From Gammaproteobacteria bacterium (lineage in GTDB: Bacteria > Pseudomonadota > Gammaproteobacteria > JACKNK01), in assembly GCA_024234955.1 (NCBI GenBank), contig JACKNK010000001.1, positions 124,001-188,000 on the forward strand: a DNA stretch of 64,000 nucleotides, given 5' to 3'. The notes beneath the pieces are model-generated. The model worked only from the letters and a program-made list of their open reading frames with translations, did not search any database and was not told the origin of the DNA. Shown in pieces: positions 35,387 through 43,807 of the stretch (positions are counted from its first letter, which is position 1; the number at the start of each line of letters is the position of its first letter). A program made the translations under genes and the position numbers.

Positions 35387-37072
35387 CTAGCGGTTGCTTA
35401 GCTTGATGGGATGTCCGTCCAGGGCGGCGGCGAGGCGGATCAGTTCGAGGAAGCTGCCGCGATAGCCGGCGGGGTCTTCACCGCGCGCGGCGCTGGCGAG
35501 GTCGTGGATGGCGGGGTAGCTCATGTCTCCCAAGTATTTCCCGCCGCGGAGTTGTTCACCAAAGGCGGCGACGGCGGCGGCGAAGCGGTAGTCGTCGCTG
35601 GTGCGGGCAAGCGTGGGTTGGACGGCATCGGCGGCGATGGGGTGGGTGATGAGGGTGCTTTGTTTCGACCCGACGGGTTTGTAGCGGAGTTTCAGGTAGG
35701 CGAGTTCGGGGCTTTTGCCGACTTTGGTGGCGGCCTTTCCGGCATAGCGCAACGGCTCGATCTGAGTTTGGTTCCCCAAAGGCGTGATTTCGTAGAGCGC
35801 GGTGAGGGAGTGACCGGCGCCGATTTCGCCGGCATCGACCTTGTCGTTGTTGAAGTCCTCGCGGGCGAGGATGCGATTTTGGTAGCCGATAAGGCGGTAT
35901 TCGGCGACCTGGGTGGGATTGAATTCGATCTGAATCTTCACGTCGCTGGCGACAGTTTGCAGGGTTGATCCGAGTTCATCGACGAGGACCTTTCGGGCTT
36001 CCTGCAGGGTGTCGATGTAGGCGTGATTGCCATTTCCGTGGTCGGCGAGTTGTTCCATCAGGGCGTCGTTGTAGTTTCCGCTGCCAAAACCGAGCGTGGT
36101 CAGGGCGATGCCATCGTGGCGTTGTTGCTCGATCAAGTCGATCAGACGATCGTGATCGATGTTGCCGACGTTGAAGTCGCCATCGGTGGCAATCAGAACA
36201 CGGTTGATGCCGTCCTCGATAAAACCGTCGCGCGCCTGTTCGTAGGCGAGATGGATGCCGGAAGCGCCATTGGTGGACCCGCCGGCTTCGAGGTTGTTGA
36301 GCGCGGCATGGATTTGCGCCTTTTTATCGCCGGGGGTGGATTCGAGCACGACGCCGCTGGCACCGGCGTAGACCACCAGGCTGACGCGGTCTCTGGCCGT
36401 GAGCTGGTCGCTGAGCAGACGCAATGACCGTTTCAGCAGAGGCAGTTTGTCGTCCGCATTCATCGAACCGGATACATCGACGAGAAACACCAGATTGGCG
36501 GCAGGGCGGGTGTCCGCTTCCGGGGCCCAGGCCTTGATGCCGATGCGCAGCAACCGGGTCTGGGCATTCCAGGGGGTGGGGCCGACTTCGGTATGGACGG
36601 CGAACGGGGTGTCGGCATTTTCCGGGCCGGCATCGGCGTAGTTGAAGTAATTGATCAGTTCTTCAACGCGCACCGCGTCGGTGGGCGGTAATCGGCCCGC
36701 GTTGAGGAATCGACGGACGTTGGAATAGGCGCCGGTATCGACATCGATACTGAAGGTGGAGACCGGTGATTCCGCGACCCGGTGGATCGGGTTTTCATCG
36801 ATGTCTGCGTAGATCTCCCGGTCTGTGGGTTCGTTGGCCATCCGGTAGTCCGCCTCGGCCAGCGCCATAGGCGCGATCATGCGGGTGGATTGCATCTTGC
36901 CCATGTCGCGCATGGCTTGTTGGGCATGTTGTCTGGGGATGGCTTGCGGTTGAGAGGGCAAGACGACCGGCTGGGGCGACGTTGAATCAACGCCGGTTCG
37001 GGTACAGGCGGATAGCAGCGATGCGGTCAGCAAGGCGGCGAGGGTAACGACCAAAGTGGGGTTCGGATGCAT
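35387..37072 (-). CDS. YfbK-like von Willebrand factor A lipoprotein
   Basis: Secreted lipoprotein: a lipobox LLSAC places the lipidated Cys at residue 23. An N-terminal family-specific region (SPVSTFSIDVDTGAYSNVRR, 102-121) is followed by a vWA domain with an intact MIDAS (Asp199-x-Ser-x-Ser203 in VDVSGS) and a C-terminal domain like that of E. coli YfbK. vWA domains bind proteins through a metal ion; the partner is unknown. It is divergent from an ECF-like sigma factor across a symmetric promoter region, so it is probably a target of that sigma factor. 561 residues, complete. Confidence 0.9.
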   Translation of the reverse strand: MHPNPTLVVTLAALLTASLLSACTRTGVDSTSPQPVVLPSQPQAIPRQHAQQAMRDMGKMQSTRMIAPMALAEADYRMANEPTDREIYADIDENPIHRVAESPVSTFSIDVDTGAYSNVRRFLNAGRLPPTDAVRVEELINYFNYADAGPENADTPFAVHTEVGPTPWNAQTRLLRIGIKAWAPEADTRPAANLVFLVDVSGSMNADDKLPLLKRSLRLLSDQLTARDRVSLVVYAGASGVVLESTPGDKKAQIHAALNNLEAGGSTNGASGIHLAYEQARDGFIEDGINRVLIATDGDFNVGNIDHDRLIDLIEQQRHDGIALTTLGFGSGNYNDALMEQLADHGNGNHAYIDTLQEARKVLVDELGSTLQTVASDVKIQIEFNPTQVAEYRLIGYQNRILAREDFNNDKVDAGEIGAGHSLTALYEITPLGNQTQIEPLRYAGKAATKVGKSPELAYLKLRYKPVGSKQSTLITHPIAADAVQPTLARTSDDYRFAAAVAAFGEQLRGGKYLGDMSYPAIHDLASAARGEDPAGYRGSFLELIRLAAALDGHPIKLSNR

Positions 37073-37104
37073 GGCATTGTTTCCGTGTGAGTGGGTTCAA
37101 TGCC

Positions 37105-37162
37105 TGTAACGAACGGCGTGGGGGAATGGGGTTAACCCCGCATACTGAATTCGCTCGTTACA
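37105..37162. promoter_or_regulatory. Perfectly symmetric divergent promoter/operator region
   Basis: TGTAACGA (37105-37112), 15 bases, the 12-bp palindrome GGGGTTAACCCC (37128-37139), 15 bases, TCGTTACA (37155-37162). The outer octamers are exact complements and the whole is mirror-symmetric. Each octamer lies about 30 bases before a start codon (sigma gene at 37192, vWA gene at 37072). I read it as two back-to-back promoters, with TCGTTACA near -10 and a shared -35 in the palindrome. Confidence 0.6.
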
Positions 37163-37191
37163 ATCCCTGCATCCATTTCAGAGGAAACCCG

Positions 37192-37749
37192 ATGTCCGAC
37201 GCGGCCCTTTGGCAACGTTACTGCGCAGGCGACACCGCTGCCTTCGATCGCCTTTATCAGCGCTTTCGAAGTCCCCTGTATCGCTATCTACGTCGGCAAT
37301 GCGGCGATTGCGCGGAGAGCGAAGAGTTGTATCAGGACGTGTGGCTCAATGCGGTGCGGGCGCGGGATCGGTTCGATGGCGAGCATCTCCAGGCGTGGCT
37401 GTTCCGCATCGCCCACAATCGGCTGATCGATTATTACCGGTCTTCCGGCAGGGCGGCGGAGTTGGTCTCCGACGATCAGGATGTCGATGACATCGCGAGC
37501 CAGGCGGGGCTGAGCGGCGACGAATCGCCGGATCGCTGGAGTTTCCTGAGGGATTGTGTCGAACGCCTGTTTGCGATGCTGGAGGCGCTGCCGTTTGCGC
37601 AGCGAGATGCCTTTCTGCTCAAGGAGGAGAGCGGACTTTCCCTGGAGCAGATTGCGGAAGTCAGCGCGACCTCACGGGAGACCGTGAAGAGTCGCCTGCG
37701 TTATGCCATGCAGCGCCTGCGCAGTGGCCTGGAGGATTGCGATGAGTGA
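37192..37749 (+). CDS. ECF-like sigma-70 family RNA polymerase sigma factor
   Basis: 185 residues with only regions 2 and 4. Region 2 (about residues 10-85) has LYRYLRRQCGDCAESEELYQDV and AWLFRIAHNRLIDYYR. Region 4 (about 125-180) has LPFAQRDAFLLKEESGLSLEQIAEV and TVKSRLRYAMQRLR. The ATG at 37192 is preceded by AGAGGAAA; an upstream in-frame start is ruled out because it would begin before the promoter. The downstream gene overlaps by 8 bases and encodes a likely anti-sigma factor. Its promoter is mirror-imaged with that of the vWA lipoprotein, suggesting autoregulation. Confidence 0.9.
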   Translation: MSDAALWQRYCAGDTAAFDRLYQRFRSPLYRYLRRQCGDCAESEELYQDVWLNAVRARDRFDGEHLQAWLFRIAHNRLIDYYRSSGRAAELVSDDQDVDDIASQAGLSGDESPDRWSFLRDCVERLFAMLEALPFAQRDAFLLKEESGLSLEQIAEVSATSRETVKSRLRYAMQRLRSGLEDCDE

Positions 37750-38365
37750 GCACGACGAGCGGATTTCCAGGCTCTATCACACCCGCGACGGTGCGTCGCC
37801 AAGTGCGCTCAGCGACGCGTTCGTTAAACGCGCCGCGCACGCCGCAGTAAAGCCGAAACGACCGGCCTTGCGTTGGGCGGCGCCGTTGGCGATGGCCGCA
37901 ACGGTGTTGCTGTCGCTCGGGGTTTTGCTCCGGGTCGGGATCGAGCGGTCACCCGCCCCGGGTGTGGACATCATGTCTGCCCCTGTCATGGCGCCGGCTC
38001 CGGCGCCGCAGATCGTCTCACCCGAGGCGGATGAATCGGCACGTCGATTTCAGACTGAGCGGGCGGTTCGTGAGCGCATGGTGCACGAGAGGCGTAGCGA
38101 GGGATTGAAGCAGAAAACGGCGCCAGCACCGAAACCGGCGACGCTTGCCGCACCTGAATCCGTGCTTCGTATGGAGTTGGAGGACGTCAGAGTGGCGGAA
38201 TTGATGTCGCTGGAGATGAGCGATTTGCTATCGACGCTGGAAGGCGCGGACCCGGCGCTCTGGGAACGTGTTATCGAGGCGCTTGAGCGGGCAGGCCGTA
38301 CCCGGGATTCGGCCCGGGTGAGACAACAGATGTATCAGGACACACTCAGAAAATCAGCCAGGTGA
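37742..38365 (+). CDS. Putative membrane anti-sigma factor
   Basis: 207 residues, no close family recognised. It has a short polar N-terminus (1-44), one transmembrane segment (about 45-65, APLAMAATVLLSLGVLL) and a periplasmic part that is Pro/Ala-rich then helical, ending in Arg-rich RTRDSARVRQQMYQ. Topology and the 8-base overlap with the sigma gene suggest an anti-sigma factor. The HxxxCxxC zinc motif of ZAS anti-sigma factors is absent, so it would be of another type. Its last 20 bases overlap the end of the convergent gene. Confidence 0.6.
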   Translation: MSEHDERISRLYHTRDGASPSALSDAFVKRAAHAAVKPKRPALRWAAPLAMAATVLLSLGVLLRVGIERSPAPGVDIMSAPVMAPAPAPQIVSPEADESARRFQTERAVRERMVHERRSEGLKQKTAPAPKPATLAAPESVLRMELEDVRVAELMSLEMSDLLSTLEGADPALWERVIEALERAGRTRDSARVRQQMYQDTLRKSAR

Positions 38366-38660
38366 TCAAAAAGTAGATGCTCAACACCATGCCGATCAGA
38401 AACTGAACCTGGTTCTGCAGCCAATGCTCGGTGATCTGGCCCGTTGCCAGCAGGACCAGGCGACTCAGGGTGGAGATGATCGCCAGCACGCCGAGTACGC
38501 GCATCGGCATGACCAGGGAGGGGACGTTGGGGACGCCATTGATCAGCCGAACTTCGTGCTCAGAAAGCAGGAAGCCCACGATCAACAAGGCGAGTACGCC
38601 GATCATGGCGGAAAAGGTGAAGTTGGCGATCTGAACCAGGTGGCTTTCGTGCTGGGGCAT
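38346..38660 (-). CDS. Small membrane protein of unknown function
   Basis: 104 residues with three predicted transmembrane helices (about 12-31, 50-67 and 83-103) joined by short loops; starts MPQHESHLVQIANFTFS. I do not recognise a family. Its 3' end overlaps that of the anti-sigma gene by 20 bases tail to tail, so the two transcripts would be antisense there. Good start codon and hydrophobic pattern support a real gene. Confidence 0.6.
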   Translation of the reverse strand: MPQHESHLVQIANFTFSAMIGVLALLIVGFLLSEHEVRLINGVPNVPSLVMPMRVLGVLAIISTLSRLVLLATGQITEHWLQNQVQFLIGMVLSIYFLITWLIF

Positions 38661-38815
38661 CAGAAGGAATCCGTAGGAAGTGTGTTTACGGTATCCGGAA
38701 AGCGTGTTCTCGTCAGGCCCTGAAGTGATCGGGATTCACTGACAATCCGCAGGTGGATCGACGCCCGATTTCGCTGAAGGGGGGGGCGGTGCGATGCCAT
38801 GACGGGCCTCGAACA

Positions 38816-38848
38816 CGAAAAAGGCCCGCAAAATCTGCGGGCCTTTTG
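38816..38848 (-). terminator. Rho-independent terminator after the pilin gene
   Basis: A perfect 12-bp stem AAAAGGCCCGCA (38819-38830) with its complement (38836-38847) around a 5-base loop, followed on the minus strand by a T run. It ends transcription of the Flp pilin gene. Confidence 0.85.
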
Positions 38849-38900
38849 GCCGAGGCGGGGACGCAGGGCATGCGGTGCCCGCGTGCCCTGCGTCGGAACC

Positions 38901-39068
38901 TTAGGACGGATTGAGTGCGCTGTTGACCTTGCCAAGGGTGGTGCCCAGGTTCTGGCCAAGCAGCTGGAAGCCGGCGATGGCGGCGACCGCCACCAGGGCG
39001 GCGATCAGGCCATATTCAATGGCGGTGGCGCCGGATTCGTCGTTCAGGAAGCGGGTAATGGTGTTCAT
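38901..39068 (-). CDS. Flp/Fap-type pilin subunit
   Basis: A 55-residue prepilin: MNTITRFLNDESGATAIEYG followed by a hydrophobic helix LIAALVAVAAIAGFQLLG and a short tail ending NSALNPS. GATAIEYGLIAA is the hallmark of Flp (type IVb) pilins, with the prepilin peptidase cutting at the Gly before the helix and Glu at position +5. A strong GGAGAG lies upstream and a terminator downstream, so it forms its own unit. No tad/rcp/cpa assembly gene is in the window, so assembly must depend on distant genes. Confidence 0.9.
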   Translation of the reverse strand: MNTITRFLNDESGATAIEYGLIAALVAVAAIAGFQLLGQNLGTTLGKVNSALNPS

Positions 39069-39210
39069 GGCAACTCTCCAAAAAGCGTAGGGTGGTTTGT
39101 CAGGAGCGGCGTCGCCGTTCCCTTGTCGCGTATTTAGTGTTGCCGACTGAGACTCGGTGAACTGCGAACCCGTTCTCCCTGTAACCCTGGTTTACGTTCG
39201 ACGCGGCACG

Positions 39211-42200
39211 CTACCAGTCGAGGCTGATCAAGGGGCTGCCATCCAATTGAGCGCGCAGAACGTTGCGCCCCGTTTCGGCGGGTACCGGTTCGCCATTGAC
39301 CCGAAGTTGCACGCCATCCGGCAGGCCGGAGACATAGAGTTGCGACGGTCTGGCGGCGAGCACCATTTCCACCGGCGGGGTGGCGTCTTGTCCCAGAAAT
39401 ACCACCAGCGATCGCTCGGTCGAGGCCGCTCGGACATCGGCTTGATCGGTTTCAACCGCAGAAAGCGGAGGCGCCGCATGTGCATCCAGACGGGGATGCA
39501 GCGCGACCAGGAAATGGTCATCGATCTGTGGATGCGCCGGTTGAATTTCGATGCGCCAGAGCCCGGTATCGAACCATTTCGCTTCTTTGACGCCCTCCGT
39601 GAGATCGGTGCCGTTGAGCACGGCATCATCGCCATCGGCTTCCACGTAGAAGCGGTAGTCGGGGCCACCGATCAGCCGCATCACGGCGTCGCGCGGATAG
39701 AGGCGTTGGACGTCCAGATGACCGCGACCGTTATCGACGACGGCAATGGCCTGCGACGTTTCCAATATTCCGTTGTCCACGTTGCCAACCAAAACCCGGG
39801 CGTCATCCACGACCGGTTTGCTGGCGGTGTGCAGCAGCCACTTCTTGACGTAGGACGGATCGGTGCTGACGACATGATCGTGAATGAGCAGGCGGTCTTC
39901 CTTCTCGAGATAGAGCAGTTCCCGGCGAACCCGGCTGACCTTGCCGCCGGCGTTCATCTCGTCGTATCGGCTGTTGTTGTACGCCGGGGTAAGGTCGGCG
40001 GCGAGATAGGTGTAGTCGTCTGCGCTGTGACTGAAGGCCTCGATCTGGCCCCCTTCATAATGCATGCCCCGATTCAGGTTGGCCTTGAAGTCTTCGATGC
40101 TGGAGATCGCGCTACCCGTGGGAACGATCACACGTTGTCCGCCATCGGAGACGTTTTTCCTGAAGTGCTCGTTGGGCTGGACGAGCTCACCGGGTCGCAG
40201 CACCAGAAGGCTGTTCTTGGCGACGGTCCGGATCGAATAATCCAGCCGGTGGCTCTGGAAATACTCACCGTAAGTGCCGCTGGTCAGCGCCAATGGCGTG
40301 CCCTTGAAGAGCGTGAAATGCCCGGCGTCGTAGTGACCGTGATGAGACAGGGTCGCCCCGGCCCGGAAGCTGATAAAGGTGTCATCCGGTCCCCACCCAC
40401 TGCGGATGAAGGCGAGGTTCATGGTGCCGGGACCGAACAGTTCCGCCCCGGGCAGATGATGTTCCAGGCCCACGAGCGAACCCCATTCGACATCCGCGAA
40501 CGGCGCCACGGTGGGGTCGTTCAACAACTGGAAACTGGCCCGGTAACCCCGGTAATAACTTTCGTCGCGGCGCAGTTTGGCGAGATAACGGGAATAGGTG
40601 GCGAACACCGGGTTACGGGTCACCGCGCCGATGATGTCGATGACGCGGCGGGTCTCATCCTTCAGGTCAACGCGCGGACCTTCGTCGCCGAGTTCGGCGG
40701 AGCGATTATCCGGTCGGGTCGCATACACCATCCACAAGCCGACCCGTTCCAGGGTGTTGCGTATCCAGGCGGCGTTGCGGGCATCGTCCAGGCCGTTCAC
40801 GTAGGCGGCAACCGCGAGGGCAAAGGTGTAGGCGCGGCTGTTGATCCAGTAGTTGAAGCCGGATGGCCAGGATTCGGTCATCGCCAGTGCGCGCATGGCT
40901 TCGACGAAATGCGCCTGAGCGCGGCGGACCAGATCTTGTTTCCATGCGGTATCCGCATCCAGTGCGGCGGCGATGATCCAGGCATTGGTGGCCATGGTCA
41001 GGCGGCCATGCCATACCGAGACGGAATTGCCATCGAGAGGGATCAGGTAATCCTTCAGGGCATCGACCAGACGTTGCTGGATCAAGGTGCGATGTTTCGG
41101 AAGATAACCGGGCTCCATGTTGAGGAAATCGGCGGCGATCGCGAGTTGCCAGGCGTTGCCGTACTGATTGCCGTTCACGGTCGGTTTTACGATCTTCAGC
41201 TTCAGCGCGTTATCGAGCAGGAAGCTGCCACGCTTTTCCGTGCCCTCACTCAGCCAGCAGCTGATGTTGCCGACCAGATCGCCGCTGGTGCAGGCGGAAT
41301 AGATGGGCAGCTTCTGCTGCTTCCAGAGCGTCTGGCGATCCTGCATGACCGGCGGGACGCTACGACCGTCCCAACCGGTGAGTTCCGGCAGCAGAATGCG
41401 CGGGTGCAGGGCCCGCAGGGTGCCGTCCATCGGATAGTCGGAATATTTCGGCGTCGGCAGCAGGGCGCCGAGGGTTTGTTCAGCATCCACCCCAAGCCAT
41501 GCGGCGAGCTTCAGGACAATCTGGGTCTGATCGAGCTGCTTGGCCCGCATGACCTGTCGGATCTGTAGTCCTGCCACGATGGCGACGGTTGCCACCAGCA
41601 GGAATACCATCGCATGGCGCAGCCCACGAGGCAGCCGCCGGTAGCGGGTCGCCAACACGGCTTCCCGGCGAGACGGCAGGCCGGTGAACAAGGCCTTGGC
41701 GTTCAGGGCGGGCTCGGCGGGAAGCAAGGCCATCCACACCAACAGGAAAAACAGCAAGGCGATGCGCGGATCGTCGAACAGGCTCGCAAACAGGCCGATC
41801 AGCAATACGCCAACGAGTGCCAGCAACAAGGGCAGGGCGGCGGTATCGCCCTCCTGAACTCGTGTGAAGAGGCGCTTCATGGGGACGCCGAACGCGATCG
41901 CCAGGGTAAGCAGGCCAAGCAGGCCACCTTCGAACCAGGCATCGAACCAGAGATTGCCGATGTGCCAGTCGCGCGGATTCTCAAAGCTCGCCAGCCAGTG
42001 GTCCATGCCTTCTTCGAAACCCGAATTCATCAGCAGATCACGACCGTCCGGCGCACGCAGATGGACCTCATCGATGTCCAGACTGTCGGCAAGGCCACGA
42101 TTCAGCAGCGCGATTTCGACAGGCGCCTTGCCCCACCAATGCCCGCGTCCCAGATTGTCGAGGGCGACCTCGACGTCATAGTCCTGCCATGTGTTCTGGC

Positions 42201-43698
42201 CGGCTCGGGTGTTGATCCCGGTCCAGCGGCAATCCCAGCGTGGCTTGAGGATGTTGCGCTCACAAAATTCGATCAGCAGACGGGTGCTTTCGTTGTTCGG
42301 GGTGCGCAGCCGCAGCGACAGGCGATATTTGCCGGCATCGTCGATGGCGCTGTGGTCGATCGCAATACGCTGGTGGATGGACAGGCCGCTTCCCTGAGTG
42401 TCGGAACGTCCCACACGCAGGTAGGCGTTGTCCTGCTCGTCAAACATGCGCTGATACGTGCTCGGTACGCTCCCCGCGTTGAGATCGCGCCAGAGCCGAG
42501 TGCGCGGGTAACTGCCTTTGCCCATGCCGGTCAGGTTTCCGACCAGGCCGCCGTGCATCATCGCGGTGCTTTGCGCCCATTGGCCCAGCCGCGTCTGCAC
42601 ACCGGCGAGGCGATCGCCCAACATTCCGCCCCGCAAGGCCATCGCCATCCCGCCAAGGAGAACCACGCTGAGGACGCCGAGTACGAACCATGTGGCGGCA
42701 GAAGCGCGCTTGGGTGACGCACTCGCTGCGTCGGGCGAAAAGCGCCGTCTGGCATAGAGATAGACAACCGCCATCGCCGCAAACGCGAGCAGATCGCTGC
42801 GACTCAGGGTGACCGCGACGGCATACGCCGAGAAGGCGACGAACAGCGCTGGCACGAACGTATATCGGGTGGGCCGCAGATAGAGGAATGCCACCGGCAG
42901 GAAGGCCACGGTCATGACCAGGAAGGCGTTGATGCTCGCGCCGCCGTTGTGCATGCCGGAAAACAGGCCGGTGACGTTGTAATGACCGGGGGCCGACAAC
43001 AGGCCGGTGAATCCGGCGCGCTCCCAGAGAACGCTCAGGATGACTGCCGACAAGCCGGCCAACATGCCGCTTGCGAACCAACGTCCCAGTGATTCGCCGC
43101 GTGTCCGGGTGCGAAACCGCGCCTGCTGCAGCATGGGCAGCAACAACAGCGCGAAGACGAAGCCCTTGGCCATGCGCAGGCTGTTGTAAGGGCTGAGATA
43201 GCTGGCGAGGGCGTCCGCATCCAGCGGAGGAATCGGCCACAGGCCGTGGACGGTGAACAGCGCCTGGCTTGCGATCAGCAGCGTGAGCAGACGTCGGCCA
43301 TTGCGGTCGAAATCGGTCGTGAAACGCCAGGGTTCGGGATGCCACAGACCCATCGCCACGGTTGCCAGCAGGAACAGGTCGAACTCAGTGAACAGGAGGC
43401 GACCGGAGTAGGGTGTCAGGTCGAGACCGGCGATCAGCACCGGAAGCGCGACGATCCAGGCGGTCGGACGGAAACAGAGCAGCGCCACATACGCGATCAG
43501 TCCGATCAGCAGGGGCAGGCTGGCAACCGGGAAGGTGCTCAGACCGTAAGCCGAGAGTGCCAACAGGGGCAGACTCACTGCGCGTCGGGCGAGCAGCATC
43601 AAGCGAGAGAGATCGGGATTGCCCCGCGATTCGGAGCGATGGCGGCGGTGATGTCCGGACCGGGAACGAGGGCGATGCGGCGAAGTGGGCTCGGTCAT
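39211..43698 (-). CDS. Giant fusion: O-antigen-ligase-like membrane protein with heparinase II/III-like domain
   Basis: 1,495 residues from the ATG at 43698. The first ~370 residues hold about ten hydrophobic segments resembling Wzy/WaaL O-antigen polymerase-ligase proteins. A large periplasmic loop (about 370-590) looks like a carbohydrate-binding beta-sandwich and ends at a conserved WHIGNLWFDAWFEGG segment, the WaaL/Wzy His region. More helices follow (~595-710). From about 780 on the protein resembles alginate lyase/heparinase II-III enzymes: an alpha-toroid (WPSGFNYWINSRAYTFALAV), then a beta-sandwich with SHHGHYDAGHFTLFKGTPLA, the His-rich catalytic signature. It should both build or transfer and cleave a uronic-acid-type glycan. 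No glycosyltransferase lies nearby. Confidence 0.75.
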   Translation of the reverse strand: MTEPTSPHRPRSRSGHHRRHRSESRGNPDLSRLMLLARRAVSLPLLALSAYGLSTFPVASLPLLIGLIAYVALLCFRPTAWIVALPVLIAGLDLTPYSGRLLFTEFDLFLLATVAMGLWHPEPWRFTTDFDRNGRRLLTLLIASQALFTVHGLWPIPPLDADALASYLSPYNSLRMAKGFVFALLLLPMLQQARFRTRTRGESLGRWFASGMLAGLSAVILSVLWERAGFTGLLSAPGHYNVTGLFSGMHNGGASINAFLVMTVAFLPVAFLYLRPTRYTFVPALFVAFSAYAVAVTLSRSDLLAFAAMAVVYLYARRRFSPDAASASPKRASAATWFVLGVLSVVLLGGMAMALRGGMLGDRLAGVQTRLGQWAQSTAMMHGGLVGNLTGMGKGSYPRTRLWRDLNAGSVPSTYQRMFDEQDNAYLRVGRSDTQGSGLSIHQRIAIDHSAIDDAGKYRLSLRLRTPNNESTRLLIEFCERNILKPRWDCRWTGINTRAGQNTWQDYDVEVALDNLGRGHWWGKAPVEIALLNRGLADSLDIDEVHLRAPDGRDLLMNSGFEEGMDHWLASFENPRDWHIGNLWFDAWFEGGLLGLLTLAIAFGVPMKRLFTRVQEGDTAALPLLLALVGVLLIGLFASLFDDPRIALLFFLLVWMALLPAEPALNAKALFTGLPSRREAVLATRYRRLPRGLRHAMVFLLVATVAIVAGLQIRQVMRAKQLDQTQIVLKLAAWLGVDAEQTLGALLPTPKYSDYPMDGTLRALHPRILLPELTGWDGRSVPPVMQDRQTLWKQQKLPIYSACTSGDLVGNISCWLSEGTEKRGSFLLDNALKLKIVKPTVNGNQYGNAWQLAIAADFLNMEPGYLPKHRTLIQQRLVDALKDYLIPLDGNSVSVWHGRLTMATNAWIIAAALDADTAWKQDLVRRAQAHFVEAMRALAMTESWPSGFNYWINSRAYTFALAVAAYVNGLDDARNAAWIRNTLERVGLWMVYATRPDNRSAELGDEGPRVDLKDETRRVIDIIGAVTRNPVFATYSRYLAKLRRDESYYRGYRASFQLLNDPTVAPFADVEWGSLVGLEHHLPGAELFGPGTMNLAFIRSGWGPDDTFISFRAGATLSHHGHYDAGHFTLFKGTPLALTSGTYGEYFQSHRLDYSIRTVAKNSLLVLRPGELVQPNEHFRKNVSDGGQRVIVPTGSAISSIEDFKANLNRGMHYEGGQIEAFSHSADDYTYLAADLTPAYNNSRYDEMNAGGKVSRVRRELLYLEKEDRLLIHDHVVSTDPSYVKKWLLHTASKPVVDDARVLVGNVDNGILETSQAIAVVDNGRGHLDVQRLYPRDAVMRLIGGPDYRFYVEADGDDAVLNGTDLTEGVKEAKWFDTGLWRIEIQPAHPQIDDHFLVALHPRLDAHAAPPLSAVETDQADVRAASTERSLVVFLGQDATPPVEMVLAARPSQLYVSGLPDGVQLRVNGEPVPAETGRNVLRAQLDGSPLISLDW

Positions 43699-43761
43699 GA
43701 TCAGATTCGGTGGCAATCCAGCGGCGGACTTTACCGGCTTCGCTGGGAACGGTTAAGTCAC

Positions 43762-43770
43762 TGGTATCAT
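43762..43770 (+). promoter_or_regulatory. Extended -10 promoter of ispG
   Basis: TGG then TATCAT (43765-43770) is an extended -10 element about 38 bases before the ispG ATG. There is no good -35, which extended -10 promoters tolerate. Confidence 0.4.
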
Positions 43771-43807
43771 CGCGCTCCCTGCGATCTTCACGAATGGCGG
43801 TTTTCCC

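Noticed and set aside
39157..41568. An 803-codon forward frame opposite the heparinase-like half of the fusion
   Set aside because: Antisense of a well-supported coding region; the translation shows no domain.
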